A stretch of 64,000 bases of DNA from Actinoplanes sp. N902-109 (GCF_000389965.1 NC_021191.1:9164055-9228054), one strand, 5' to 3'. Shown: positions 36,622 to 46,124, counted from the first letter of the stretch. The notes: generated by a model from the sequence alone, not told the origin. Program-made: numbers and translations.

Positions 36622-37087
36622 AGCTCATCTCCCACATCTGCGCCAGCGTGACCCGGGCTTCCAGCTCCAGCAGCAGCCGTTTGCGGGGCAGCCCGCCGCC
36701 GAAGCCGACCATCTTGCCGCCGGCCCCGACCACGCGATGGCAGGGGATCAGGACCGGCACCGGATTGCGGTTGCAGGCGGTGCCGACTGCCCGGGCTGCG
36801 CCCGGATCACCCAGAGCCTTGGCGACTTCCCCGTACGTCCGCATCGTGCCGTACGGAACAGTGGCGATCTGTCCCCACACAGCCCGCTCGAACTCGGACC
36901 CACCGCGCAGTTCGACCGGCACAGTGAAATCCGTCAGCGTCCCGCCGAAGTAACCGGCCAGCTCCCGGGCGATCGGCAGATCGGACGCGGACACCGGCCC
37001 CGACGCCGCGAACCGGACCCCGACCACCGTCTCGCCGTCCAGCTCGACGCCCAACGGCCCGATCGGGGACTCCACCACCAATCTCAT
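36620..37087 (-). CDS. ogt: Methylated-DNA--protein-cysteine methyltransferase
   Basis: 155 residues. Acceptor cysteine C116 in IPCHRVVGAGG, with YGEVAKALGDPGAARAVG before it, the signature of O6-alkylguanine repair proteins. It transfers the alkyl group to itself. The ATG at 37087 gives a standard N-terminus four bases after the cca stop; a GTG at 37114 would overlap cca and add nine residues. Likely co-transcribed with cca. Confidence 0.93.
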   Translation of the reverse strand: MRLVVESPIGPLGVELDGETVVGVRFAASGPVSASDLPIARELAGYFGGTLTDFTVPVELRGGSEFERAVWGQIATVPYGTMRTYGEVAKALGDPGAARAVGTACNRNPVPVLIPCHRVVGAGGKMVGFGGGLPRKRLLLELEARVTLAQMWEMS

Positions 37088-37091
37088 CGCC

Positions 37092-38522
37092 TTAAGATAT
37101 GTGGCCTTGCTCACGTGCCCACCGCAGCAGCTCGACCTCGGCCTCGTCGCGCGGCAGCGGCCCGCGGTCCAGCCGCAGCTCCTTGAGGTAGCGCCAGGCC
37201 TGGCCCACGATCGGGCCGGGCGGCACGCCGAGCAGCTCCATGATCGCGTTGCCGTCGAGGTCGGGGCGGACCCGGGCCAGGTCTTCCTCGGCCTGGATGC
37301 GGGTGATGCGGTCCTCGAGGGCGTCGTAGTCGGCTGCGAGGGCCGCTGCCTTGCGCCTGTTGCGGGTCGTGCAGTCCGACCGGGTCAGCTTGTGCAGGCG
37401 GGACAGCAGCTCACCGGCATCGGTGACGTAGCGGCGTACCGCCGAGTCGGTCCACTCGCCCCGGCCGTACCCGTAGAAGCGCAGATGCAGCGCGACCAGC
37501 TGGACCACGTCCGTGGTGATGTCCTTGGGGTATTTCAGGGCCTTCATCCGCTGCTTGGTCAAGCGCGCGCCGACCACCTCGTGGTGGTGGAAGCTGACCC
37601 GGCCGTCACGGCCCACCGCCTTGGTCGCCGGCTTGCCGATGTCGTGCATGAGCGCGGCCATGCGCAGCGTGAAGTCAGGCCCGCTGTCGCCTTCCAGACG
37701 TACGGCGTTGGTGACCACGATCAGCGTGTGCTCGTAGACGTCCTTGTGCTGGGCGTGCTCGTCGATCTCCAGCTTGAGACCGGACAGCTCGGGCAGGAAG
37801 CGGTCGGCCAGGCCGGTGTCGACCAGCAGGCGCAACCCGGCCACCGGGTCGGCACCGCAGAGCAGCTTGGTGAACTCGTCGCGGATCCGCTCGGCGGTGA
37901 TGCGGTCGAGATCGGCGGCCATGGTCTTGATCGCCGCGAGTGTGACCGGGTCCACAGTGAACCGCAGCTTCGCTGCGAACCGGGCCGCCCGGAGCATCCG
38001 GAGTGGATCATCACCGAACGACTCCTCGGGCCGCGACGGCGTCTTGATCACCTTGGCGGCCAGGTCCTCGAGTCCGCCGTACGGGTCGGTGAAGACGTGC
38101 CCGGGCAGGCTGACCGCCATCGCGTTGATGGTGAAATCGCGGCGGCGCAGGTCGTCGAGCAGGTTGTCGCCGTACTCGACCGTGGGGTTGCGGGTGACCC
38201 CGTCGTAGGACTCGGCGCGGTACGTGGTGATCTCCAGGCGCAGGCCGTTCTTCTGCACGCCGATGGTGCCGAACTCGCGCCCGGTCTCCCAGATCGCGTC
38301 GGCCCACCCCTTGACCAGCGCAAGCGTCTGCTCGGGCCGGGCATCGGTGCAGAAGTCCAGGTCGTCGCCGAGCGTGCCGAGCAGTGCATCCCGCACCGAA
38401 CCGCCCACCAGGTGCAACTCATGGCCGGCGGCGCCGAAACGGCGCCCCAGCTCGTCGGCGACCGGGGAGACCCGCAGCAGCTCCTGGACGGCGTTGCGCT
38501 GGGCCGAGTTCAAGACAGACAT
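37092..38522 (-). CDS. cca: CCA tRNA nucleotidyltransferase
   Basis: 476 residues. GGSVRDALLG and GDDLDFCTDARP (metal-binding DxD), RRDFTINAMAVSLPG, DPLRMLRAARFAAKL, then an HD-type domain with ALMHDIGKP. Adds or repairs the CCA end of tRNA. The frame extends to 38705, but the ATG at 38522 matches the family. Divergent from the 38581 gene. Position before murJ matches mycobacterial pcnA. Confidence 0.95.
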   Translation of the reverse strand: MSVLNSAQRNAVQELLRVSPVADELGRRFGAAGHELHLVGGSVRDALLGTLGDDLDFCTDARPEQTLALVKGWADAIWETGREFGTIGVQKNGLRLEITTYRAESYDGVTRNPTVEYGDNLLDDLRRRDFTINAMAVSLPGHVFTDPYGGLEDLAAKVIKTPSRPEESFGDDPLRMLRAARFAAKLRFTVDPVTLAAIKTMAADLDRITAERIRDEFTKLLCGADPVAGLRLLVDTGLADRFLPELSGLKLEIDEHAQHKDVYEHTLIVVTNAVRLEGDSGPDFTLRMAALMHDIGKPATKAVGRDGRVSFHHHEVVGARLTKQRMKALKYPKDITTDVVQLVALHLRFYGYGRGEWTDSAVRRYVTDAGELLSRLHKLTRSDCTTRNRRKAAALAADYDALEDRITRIQAEEDLARVRPDLDGNAIMELLGVPPGPIVGQAWRYLKELRLDRGPLPRDEAEVELLRWAREQGHIS

Positions 38523-38580
38523 GGGGTCACCAGGGTATCGGTCGTGGCGGTCCCCGGACGCAGCGGGCAGGATAGGTGCC

Positions 38581-39471
38581 GTGCCCGTACCCGAGGCGCT
38601 ACGACGCCTCAGCGAGGATCCGGAATTCTGGTCCCTGCTGCGGGCGGAGGACGGCGCGTTCCCCGACCCCGAGACTGCCGAACTGAGAGTCTCTTTTCCC
38701 GTCACCGGCGGTTACGGCTTGGTCCTGGAGATCGATCTGGCGACCGGCGAGCAGACGCTGGGCCTGCGCGAGCCGGCCACCAGCGAGCCGGTCCCGCTCG
38801 GCCGGTTCGCCGCCGGCCATCCGTTCCCGGCCGCGCTGCGCTGGCACGAGCTCGAGCTGTGTGCCCGGGTGATCGCGCTGGAGGACCCGACCCTGCCGCA
38901 TCCCGGGCTGGTGATCGCGCTGCTCGCGCCGTTCGCGCCGGTGACCGAGGACGACGACGGGAGCACGGTCGCGGCGGTGCGCGAGGCCGCCTACCGGTCC
39001 TTGCGCCGGGAGGTCCCGCCGCCCGCGCCGTCCGGTCCGGAACAGACCCCGCTCCCGCTGTTCGCCGGCGACGACTGGTGGCCCCGGCCGCCGCAGCCGT
39101 CACCCCAGGTGCTCGACGAGGCCGCTGTCGCGGCCTACAGCTCCGCCGCCTACGCGCAGCTCCAGGTCCGTGCGGCGGCCCGCTTCCCGCGCGACGGGCT
39201 TGCCGATCTCGTACGGAAGGCAGCGCGCCGGCTCTCCCGGGTGCCCGAGGAGCAGGGGTACGACCAGGGGCGCCCGCTCGCCCGGCAGATCACCGCCACC
39301 GGCGACCTGCGTACGGTGAACGCCCTGCTCGGCGTACTCACCGAGGCCGGCTGTGACCATCCGACCGTGCTGGACGCGCTGAGCGAGCCACTGGTGCCGC
39401 TCGAGGCCTGCTGGATGGTCGAGACGCTGGCCGGTGCGGCGCCGGGCACCCTCCTGCGCCGCCACGTGTGA
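38581..39471 (+). CDS. Conserved hypothetical protein
   Basis: 296 residues, soluble, acidic. Starts VPVPEALRRLSEDPEFWSLL (GTG at 38581) and contains FPVTGGYGLVLEIDLATGEQ, FPAALRWHELELCARV and a helical C-terminal half (SRVPEEQGYDQGRPLARQ, LLGVLTEAGCDHPTVLDAL). No family is recognised. It lies between cca and murJ. The 58-base divergent gap to cca probably contains promoters for both directions. Confidence 0.7.
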   Translation: MPVPEALRRLSEDPEFWSLLRAEDGAFPDPETAELRVSFPVTGGYGLVLEIDLATGEQTLGLREPATSEPVPLGRFAAGHPFPAALRWHELELCARVIALEDPTLPHPGLVIALLAPFAPVTEDDDGSTVAAVREAAYRSLRREVPPPAPSGPEQTPLPLFAGDDWWPRPPQPSPQVLDEAAVAAYSSAAYAQLQVRAAARFPRDGLADLVRKAARRLSRVPEEQGYDQGRPLARQITATGDLRTVNALLGVLTEAGCDHPTVLDALSEPLVPLEACWMVETLAGAAPGTLLRRHV

Positions 39472-39522
39472 GCACAGGCTGATTAGGGTGGCGTCTGTGT
39501 TCGTACCCCTGGGGAGGTCTTG

Positions 39523-41340
39523 GTGAGCGGCGGCATCTACCGCAGCGCGAATGCCGCGCCTGGCGAGCCGGACCGGCCCGCCGACAGCACCTTCTTACTG
39601 TCGGTCGACAGCACGGCCACGATGCCGACACCGGCGGCCGACCAGCCGTTGCCACCGGAAGTGATTCCGGCCACATCCGGCGGCACGGTCTACGGCAGCC
39701 CCGCCGCGGGGCCGGAGCCCGAGGCGGAGCCGGCCAAGCGGAGTGCGCTCGGCAACAGCGCCATCATGGCAGCGGGCAGCCTGGTCAGCCGGGTCATCGG
39801 GTTCGTGCGCAACATGCTCATCGGCATGACGCTGGGCAAGGCGATCGGTGACCCGTACACGAGCGCCACCTTCCTGCCCAACCAGATCTACGAACTGCTG
39901 CTCGGTGGCGTGCTGTCCAGCGTGCTGATCCCGCTGCTGGTGCGGCGGCGCAAGTCGGACCCGGACGGCGGTCAGCTGTTCACCCAGCGGTTGCTGACCC
40001 TGGCTGTGGTCTCGCTCGGCCTGGCCGCCCTGCTGGTGACGGTGCTGGCGCCGGCCATCACCGCGATCCAGTCCAGCAGCGACGCCGTCCCGGGTTACCA
40101 GGGGCTGGTCACGTCGCTGTCCTACTGGATCCTGCCGATGATCTTCTTCACCGGCCTGTCCGCGCTGATCGGCGCGGTGCTCAACGTGCGCGGGCACTTC
40201 GCCGCGCCGATGTGGGCCCCGATCCTCAACAACCTGGTCATCATCGCCGCCTGTGGCGCTTTCATCCTGTTCTACGGCACTGCGTCGGGGCTGCGCCCCG
40301 GTGACATGTCGCCGGGCGAGATCGCGCTGATCGGCGGCGGCACGCTGCTCGGCATGGTGGTGCAGGGCATCGGCTTGCTGCCGGCGTTGAAGCAGGTCGG
40401 CTTCAGCTGGAGCTGGCAGTGGAACCCGCGGGCGCTGGGCCTCGGCGAGGTGGGCGGCCTGGCCGGCTGGATGCTGCTGTGGGTCGGCGCCAACCAGATC
40501 GCCGTGTTCGTCGTGGCCCGGGTGCTCAGTGGCATCGGCGGCGACAAGGACGCCAGCCTGCTCGCGTTCAACCAGGTCTTCCTGCTGACGATGATGGCGC
40601 ACGGCATCGTCGGGGTCTCGGTCATGACGGCCCTGCTGCCCAACATGAGCGCCGCCGCCGACGAGGGCCGGTTCGCCGACGTCAGCGCGGACCTCACCCG
40701 CGGCATCCGGTTGACCGCGACCGCGCTGGCTCCCGTCTGTGTGATCTACGGCGTGCTCGGTGTGCCGATCGCGGTGACCCTGTTCCAGGGTGGTGCACTC
40801 AGCTACGACCAGGCGTTCGCCATCGGCGGCGTGCTCGTCGTGGCGGCGTTCGCCGTGATTCCACTGTCGATCAGTTACCTGTGCAACTACGCCTTCTACG
40901 CATTGCAGGGCAACAAGACCGTTGCGCTGATCAACCTGCCGGTGGTGGCGGTCCGCATCGGCGGCTACTTCGTCGTCGTCGAGCTGCTGTCCAAGTCGCT
41001 GGCCGCGGCGGGCATGACCGCGGCCAACGCCGTGTCGTACCTGCTGTCCGCGGTGATCTCGCTCGCTCTGTTGCGCCGGCGGATCGGCCGGCTCAACCTC
41101 GGCACGGTCGGCCGGGCCTTGGTGAAGGTCGTCGTGGCCGCCGCCATCGCCGCGGTGGCCGGGGTGCTGGTCGTCAAGCTGCTGCCCGGTGGCGACACGC
41201 CCGGCCGGCCGGCGGCGCTGATGCAGGTCGTGATCGGCGGTGGGGTGATCCTCGTGGCTTATCTCGTGGCCGCTACGCTGCTCAAGGTTCAGGAAGTCAG
41301 TCAGGTCGTCGGCATGGTGCGCCGCAAGCTCGGGCGCTGA
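39523..41340 (+). CDS. murJ: Lipid II flippase MurJ
   Basis: 605 residues. About 75 disordered N-terminal residues, then 14 membrane helices with family segments: GSLVSRVIGFVRNMLIG, FLPNQIYELLLGGVLSSVLI, VRGHFAAPMWAPILNN, NQVFLLTMMAHGIVGVSV and LCNYAFYALQGNKT. Moves lipid II across the membrane. GTG at 39523 after GGGGAGG; a TTG immediately before is also possible. Unlike M. tuberculosis MviN, the pseudokinase part is not fused but encoded by the next gene. Confidence 0.95.
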   Translation: MSGGIYRSANAAPGEPDRPADSTFLLSVDSTATMPTPAADQPLPPEVIPATSGGTVYGSPAAGPEPEAEPAKRSALGNSAIMAAGSLVSRVIGFVRNMLIGMTLGKAIGDPYTSATFLPNQIYELLLGGVLSSVLIPLLVRRRKSDPDGGQLFTQRLLTLAVVSLGLAALLVTVLAPAITAIQSSSDAVPGYQGLVTSLSYWILPMIFFTGLSALIGAVLNVRGHFAAPMWAPILNNLVIIAACGAFILFYGTASGLRPGDMSPGEIALIGGGTLLGMVVQGIGLLPALKQVGFSWSWQWNPRALGLGEVGGLAGWMLLWVGANQIAVFVVARVLSGIGGDKDASLLAFNQVFLLTMMAHGIVGVSVMTALLPNMSAAADEGRFADVSADLTRGIRLTATALAPVCVIYGVLGVPIAVTLFQGGALSYDQAFAIGGVLVVAAFAVIPLSISYLCNYAFYALQGNKTVALINLPVVAVRIGGYFVVVELLSKSLAAAGMTAANAVSYLLSAVISLALLRRRIGRLNLGTVGRALVKVVVAAAIAAVAGVLVVKLLPGGDTPGRPAALMQVVIGGGVILVAYLVAATLLKVQEVSQVVGMVRRKLGR

Positions 41341-41516
41341 TGTGACGGATTTCTTTCACCATCCCGCTGAACAGTTGATTCTTCCGCTCCGAGCGGCCTA
41401 AACGGGCCTGGCGAGCGGCCTCGGACGAGCGCCGCGCCCAGGGATGACCTGTGGGAGGTTGGCCCCGTACGGGTAAGGTCGTGGGCGACACGTGCGGACT
41501 CACCGAGGGAGGACGG

Positions 41517-43067
41517 GTGACCCAGGTCGGCGAAGGCCACGAGACCACGGCCGATGGGGCCGGACCGGTCATGACCTTCGGTGCGCCCACCGTCGGTGAG
41601 ATCCTGGCCGAGCGTTACCAGCTCGAGGAGCACGTCAACAACGACAGTGCTGGCCGGCAGGTCTGGCGGGGCATCGATGTCATCCTCCGGCGGCCCGTCG
41701 CGGTCGTCCTGCGGCACCCCGGCGGCGCGTCCGCGGCGGAGATGCTGCAGGCGGCGGTCGACGCGAGCCGGGTGATCCACCCCAATCTGGTCGGCGTCTA
41801 CGACGCGATCGACGAGGGCCAGCGGGCCTATGTGGTGCGCGAGTGGGTCGACGGTGAGTCGCTGCGCGAGCTTGTCGCCCAGGAGGGCCCGCTCGATCCG
41901 CGCCGGGCCACCGCCATCGCTCACGCGCTGGCCGACGCGCTCGCCGCGGTCCACGCCACCGGCATGGTCCACGGCAATGTCCACCCGGGCACGACGCTGA
42001 TCGGCGACGACGGCCGCGTCGTGCTGGCCGACGCGCGGGCCGACTCGGCCGACAGCACCGAGATGGACGTCCGGTCGGTCGGCGGCATCCTCTACTTCTC
42101 GCTGACCGGGCACTGGCCGCACGCCGAGATCGCGCCCTCCACCCTGCCCGACGCGACCCGCGACGGCAGCGGCGCGGTGACCACGCCGCGGCAGGTCCGC
42201 GCCGGCATCCCGGCCTATCTCGACGACCTGACGATGGATCTGCTCGACAAGCGTGTCGCGGCTCCCGAGGCCGAGGCGCTGAGCGCCGAGCTGGGCCGCC
42301 TCGACTCGTCGGCCGACGACGACTACGAGGACGTCGGCCCGCTGCGCTTCACCCAGGGCACGGCCGCCGAGCCGGTGCGCAGCACCCGCAAGATCGTGAT
42401 CGGCATCGCGGCTCTCGCCGTGATCGCCGTGCTGGGTCTCGTCTTCGGCATCCGCGCGATCAGCGACTCGGGCGGCGACAAGCCGGCCAACACCACCGAG
42501 GCCAACTCCGCGCCGCAGAACAACGGCAACGGCTCCACCAGCGGGTCGGACGCCAACTCCGGCGGCGCGACCACCGGGGAGCCCAAGAAGATCCCGCTCA
42601 CCGCGAGCATGGTCCGCATCGTCGACCCGCCGGACGGCGACCGCCAGGACGGTCCCGAGGCGAAGTATGTCGTCGACGACGACAAGGACACCGTCTGGCG
42701 CACGCAGGGCTTCAAGCAGGCCAAGTTCTACAACAAGCCCGGCATGGGCCTGCTGATCAACCTCGGCAGCCCCCGCTCGGTGAGCGACGTCCGCGTCGAG
42801 ACCACCTCCACCGGTGTCGGGATGGACATCCGCACCGGCACCAGCGACCCGGGTGACAGCCCGTCGGGTGACGCCAGGGTCGCCAAGGACTTCAAGAAGC
42901 TCGGCGACGGCGACACCGAGAAGACCGACGGCACCAACTCGGTCTTCAACGTCTTCGACCCGCAGCAGAAGTACCAGTACATCCTGGTGTGGGTCACCGA
43001 GTTGCCCCGCGACAACGACGGCTCGTACCGGCTCGAGATGTCCAAGGTCGAGGTCTACGGCAACTGA
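41517..43067 (+). CDS. Pseudokinase membrane protein with discoidin-like outer domain (MviN C-terminal equivalent)
   Basis: 516 residues. Residues 30-265 are a protein-kinase fold without catalytic residues: the HRD loop reads HGN at 152-154 (GMVHGNVHPG), and DFG is replaced by LADARAD. One membrane helix (IVIGIAALAVIAVLGLVFGI) follows, then an Asn/Gly/Ser linker and an outer domain of discoidin/F5-8 type (VDDDKDTVWRTQGFKQAKF, GLLINLGSPRSVSDVRVETT). M. tuberculosis MviN carries the same modules fused after the flippase, where the pseudokinase recruits FhaA. GTG at 41517 after GAGGGAGGAC. Confidence 0.88.
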   Translation: MTQVGEGHETTADGAGPVMTFGAPTVGEILAERYQLEEHVNNDSAGRQVWRGIDVILRRPVAVVLRHPGGASAAEMLQAAVDASRVIHPNLVGVYDAIDEGQRAYVVREWVDGESLRELVAQEGPLDPRRATAIAHALADALAAVHATGMVHGNVHPGTTLIGDDGRVVLADARADSADSTEMDVRSVGGILYFSLTGHWPHAEIAPSTLPDATRDGSGAVTTPRQVRAGIPAYLDDLTMDLLDKRVAAPEAEALSAELGRLDSSADDDYEDVGPLRFTQGTAAEPVRSTRKIVIGIAALAVIAVLGLVFGIRAISDSGGDKPANTTEANSAPQNNGNGSTSGSDANSGGATTGEPKKIPLTASMVRIVDPPDGDRQDGPEAKYVVDDDKDTVWRTQGFKQAKFYNKPGMGLLINLGSPRSVSDVRVETTSTGVGMDIRTGTSDPGDSPSGDARVAKDFKKLGDGDTEKTDGTNSVFNVFDPQQKYQYILVWVTELPRDNDGSYRLEMSKVEVYGN

Positions 43068-43118
43068 TCGCTGCCGACCGAGGTCCCCGATGCGGCTGCA
43101 CTCGGCTAGATTGCTGGC

Positions 43119-43811
43119 GTGACTACTGGCGGCAACCGCGACGGCACGGACCTCCCCGGCCCGACCGATGCCGAGCTGTTGCGTGCGCACGTCGAGGGTG
43201 ATCCGCAGGCGTTCGGCGAACTCGTCCGGCGGCACCGGGACCGGCTGTGGGCTGTCGCGCTGCGCACGATCGGGGACCGCGAGGAGGCGGCTGACGCCGT
43301 ACAGGATGCTCTGCTGTCGGCGCACCGCGCCGCCGCGCGCTTCCGCGGGGATGCCGCAGTCACGACCTGGCTGCACCGCATTGTGGTGAATTCCTGCCTG
43401 GACCGGATCCGTCGGCGGCAGGCGCACCCCACCGTTCCGCTGCCCGACGGCACGCACACCGACGAGGGTGGCTCCGGCACCGGACCGGAACCCGCCGCCC
43501 CGGCCCGGGACCATGACACCGCTCTGGTGGTACGGGCGGCGCTCGCCGACCTGCCACCGGATCAGCGCGCCGCTCTCGTCCTCGTGGACATCGAGGGTTA
43601 TGCCGTCGTCGAGGCCGCCGAGATCCTCGGGGTGGCCGAGGGCACGATCAAGAGCCGGTGCGCCCGGGGAAGGGCTCGGCTGGCGCTGGCGTTGCGAGAC
43701 CTGAAGAACGGCACCGAGCCGGGGAACCCCGGCCGCACCGGGCGCGTCCCATCCGGGTCGGGTACGACCGGGCCGGTGCCCGGCCGGGGTGACAGAGGGG
43801 ACCGAGCGTGA
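43119..43811 (+). CDS. sigM: ECF RNA polymerase sigma factor SigM
   Basis: 230 residues. Region 2 (DPQAFGELVRRHRDRLWAVA, DREEAADAVQDALLSA) and region 4 (LADLPPDQRAALVLVDIEGY, AAEILGVAEGTIKSRCARGR) are typical ECF. The C-terminal 40 residues are Gly/Pro-rich. Its place after murJ and before an anti-sigma gene and trxB-trxA is that of M. tuberculosis sigM. GTG at 43119; the stop overlaps the next GTG (GTGA). Confidence 0.93.
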   Translation: MTTGGNRDGTDLPGPTDAELLRAHVEGDPQAFGELVRRHRDRLWAVALRTIGDREEAADAVQDALLSAHRAAARFRGDAAVTTWLHRIVVNSCLDRIRRRQAHPTVPLPDGTHTDEGGSGTGPEPAAPARDHDTALVVRAALADLPPDQRAALVLVDIEGYAVVEAAEILGVAEGTIKSRCARGRARLALALRDLKNGTEPGNPGRTGRVPSGSGTTGPVPGRGDRGDRA

Positions 43812-44659
43812 CCGGGGCAGAGTTCAGCGGGGTCGACATCGACCTGCTGGCTGACTTCGTCGGCGGCGCGCTGGACGGCACCCCGGATGAGGCCCGGGTC
43901 GCCCGGCGCATCGCGGAAGACCCGGCCTGGCAGGATGCCTTCGTCGAGCTGTCCGCGGGCGTCGAGGCCGTCGCCGGGGCGCTGCGCTCGTGGGGCACCG
44001 AGCCCGAGCCGATGCCGGACGACGTCGTGGCGCGGCTGGATGCGGCCCTGCTCGCCCCGCCTGCACCTGAAACACCACAGCTGGTGGCCGTCCCGGGTGG
44101 CAAGCCCAGCTCATCGCGCCGCCGCCGGCTCACATGGGCCGTGCCGATCGGTGTCGCCGCGGCAGCTGTCGCCTTCGCCGGCGTCGGGCTGCGGCAGTGG
44201 AACTCGGATTCCCCGGTCAAGAGCGACTCCGCGGCGGGCGGTTCCACGGTCACGACTCTGGCAGCCCCACCGGCGCAGCAGCTGGAGAGTGGCATCGATT
44301 ACACCCGGCAGTCCCTGGGTCAAGCGGCCGCGAGCACGCTGCTGGGTTCGGCCCCGCCGGCCCGCATCAACGGGCAGGACCAGGCCGGTGAGGGGGCGAC
44401 CGCCAAAGCCGCGCCCGGCGACGCACTCGCGCGGTTGCGCGTGCCGGAGGCCCTGGTGGCGTGCCTCACTGCGATCGCCGGCCAGAACGGTGTCGGCCAG
44501 GTCGCCGCGCAGACCGTCGACTACGCCCGTTTCCAGGGTGCACCGGCGCTGATCGTGCACTTCACGGCGGCCAACGGCACGTGGGTCTGGGCCGTCGGAG
44601 CGGCGTGCGGATTGCCGGGATCCGGCACCGACATGCTGGCTTCCGTCCGGGTAGGCTGA
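43808..44659 (+). CDS. Membrane anti-sigma factor for SigM
   Basis: 283 residues. The N-terminal 60 residues (VDIDLLADFVGGALDGTPDE, VARRIAEDPAWQDAF) resemble an anti-sigma domain, one membrane helix is near residues 115-135 (VPIGVAAAAVAFAGVGL), and there is an outer domain with two Cys (ACLTAIAGQN, GAACGLPGSG). Translational overlap with sigM and shared synteny with Rv3912 support the pairing. The N-terminus lacks an obvious HxxxCxxC zinc motif, so it is not a redox-type ZAS factor. Confidence 0.8.
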   Translation: MTGAEFSGVDIDLLADFVGGALDGTPDEARVARRIAEDPAWQDAFVELSAGVEAVAGALRSWGTEPEPMPDDVVARLDAALLAPPAPETPQLVAVPGGKPSSSRRRRLTWAVPIGVAAAAVAFAGVGLRQWNSDSPVKSDSAAGGSTVTTLAAPPAQQLESGIDYTRQSLGQAAASTLLGSAPPARINGQDQAGEGATAKAAPGDALARLRVPEALVACLTAIAGQNGVGQVAAQTVDYARFQGAPALIVHFTAANGTWVWAVGAACGLPGSGTDMLASVRVG

Positions 44660-44721
44660 CGGGATATCCGTTCGTTGTGAGGCCGCCCACTATGCCGCGG
44701 CCCACAAGCCCATGACGCACG

Positions 44722-44748
44722 GGAATGTTGCTCTCCTACCATGACGTT
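44722..44748 (+). promoter_or_regulatory. SigR/SigH-type promoter for trxB-trxA
   Basis: GGAAT at 44722-44726 and GTT at 44746-44748 with a 19-base spacer match the known actinobacterial disulfide-stress sigma consensus GGAAT-N18/19-GTT. It sits about 50 bases before trxB. Confidence 0.75.
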
Positions 44749-44798
44749 CTAGCGTGCGATGTCGCCGTGACACGGCGAACCAGACTGAGGAGTCGGCA

Positions 44799-45758
44799 GT
44801 GGACGAGGTCCGCAATCTGATCATCATCGGCTCGGGGCCGTCCGGCTACACCGCGGCGTTGTACGCGGCCCGGGCCAACCTGAAGCCGCTGGTCATCGAG
44901 GGCGTCCAGTCCGGTGGCGCGCTGATGACCACCACCGAGGTCGAGAACTTCCCGGGACACCCCGACGGCATCATGGGCCCCGAGCTCATGGACAACATGC
45001 GCAAGCAGGCCGAGAAGTTCGGCGCCGAGTTCATCACCGACGACGCGACCCGTGTCGAGCTGGGCGACAAGCCGACCGAGGCCGGCACCGAGGGTCTGAA
45101 GACGGTCTGGGTGGGCGACAAGGAATACTTCGCCCGCGCCGTCATCCTCTCCACCGGTTCCGCGTGGCGCCCGCTCGGTGTGCCCGGTGAGCAGGAGCTG
45201 CTCGGGCACGGAGTGTCGTCTTGTGCCACCTGTGACGGTTTCTTCTTCCGCAACCAGCACATCATCGTGGTGGGCGGTGGCGACTCGGCGATGGAGGAGG
45301 CCACCTTCCTGACCCGCTTCGCCGAGACCGTGACGATCGTGCACCGCCGCGACTCGTTCCGGGCCAGCAAGGTGATGCAGCTGCGCGCGCTGAACAACCC
45401 GAAGATCAAGGTCGAGTGGAACTCGGTCGTCGAGGAGGTCCTCGGCGAGGACGGCAAGGTGTCCGGCGCCCGGCTCAAGAACGTCGAGACCGGCGAGACC
45501 AAGGTCCTCGACGTCACGGGCGTGTTCGTGGCGATCGGCCACGACCCGCGCAGCGAGCTGTTCAAGGGTCAGGTGGCCCTGGACGACGAGGGCTATGTCA
45601 AGGTGGACGCCCCGAGCACCCGCACCAACATCCCCGGCGTGTTCGCCGCCGGTGACCTGGTGGACCACACCTACCGTCAGGCCATCACGGCCTCCGGCAC
45701 CGGCTGCGCAGCCGCGCTGGACGCCGAGCGTTTCATCGCATCTTTCGTCGAGCTGTAA
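44799..45758 (+). CDS. trxB: Thioredoxin reductase
   Basis: 319 residues. FAD-binding IIIGSGPSGYTAALYAARANL, redox cysteines C142-A-T-C145, NADPH-binding IIVVGGGDSAMEEATFLTRF and VHRRDSFRA, and the final GVFAAGDLVDHTYRQA. Reduces thioredoxin with NADPH. GTG at 44799 after CTGAGGAGT; the longer ATG at 44754 gives a non-family extension. Followed 30 bases later by trxA. Confidence 0.97.
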   Translation: MDEVRNLIIIGSGPSGYTAALYAARANLKPLVIEGVQSGGALMTTTEVENFPGHPDGIMGPELMDNMRKQAEKFGAEFITDDATRVELGDKPTEAGTEGLKTVWVGDKEYFARAVILSTGSAWRPLGVPGEQELLGHGVSSCATCDGFFFRNQHIIVVGGGDSAMEEATFLTRFAETVTIVHRRDSFRASKVMQLRALNNPKIKVEWNSVVEEVLGEDGKVSGARLKNVETGETKVLDVTGVFVAIGHDPRSELFKGQVALDDEGYVKVDAPSTRTNIPGVFAAGDLVDHTYRQAITASGTGCAAALDAERFIASFVEL

Positions 45759-45788
45759 ATCAGGCAGAGCTGTAACCAGGAGGTCCTA

Positions 45789-46112
45789 GTGGGAGCAACC
45801 AAGGCCGTCACCGACGCCACTTTTACGAGTGACGTGCTGCAGTCCGACAAGGTGGTCCTTGTCGACTTCTGGGCCGAATGGTGCGCGCCGTGCAAGAAGG
45901 TCGACCCGCTGCTGGCCGAGATCGCCAGCGAGATGGGCGACAAGGTGGAGATCGTCAAGCTCAACATCGACGAGAACCCCGAGACTGCCCGCGCCTACCG
46001 GGTGATGTCCGTTCCCACGCTGACCCTGTTCAAGGGTGGCGAGCCGGTCAACTCCGTCGCCGGTGCCAAGCCCAAGGGCGCCCTGGTGAACTTCATCGAG
46101 TCGGCTCTGTAA
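45789..46112 (+). CDS. trxA: Thioredoxin
   Basis: 107 residues. Active site W31-C32-A-P-C35-K, VVLVDFWAEWCAPCKKVDP, and the cis-proline segment MSVPTLTLFKGG. Reduces protein disulfides; the reductase gene is next to it. GTG start with AGGAGG nine bases upstream. A terminator follows. Confidence 0.97.
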   Translation: MGATKAVTDATFTSDVLQSDKVVLVDFWAEWCAPCKKVDPLLAEIASEMGDKVEIVKLNIDENPETARAYRVMSVPTLTLFKGGEPVNSVAGAKPKGALVNFIESAL

Positions 46113-46124
46113 AGCACGTCCCGA

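Noticed and set aside
41301..43514. 737-codon ORF antisense to the pseudokinase and sigM
   Set aside because: GC-rich shadow; both sense genes have recognised domains.
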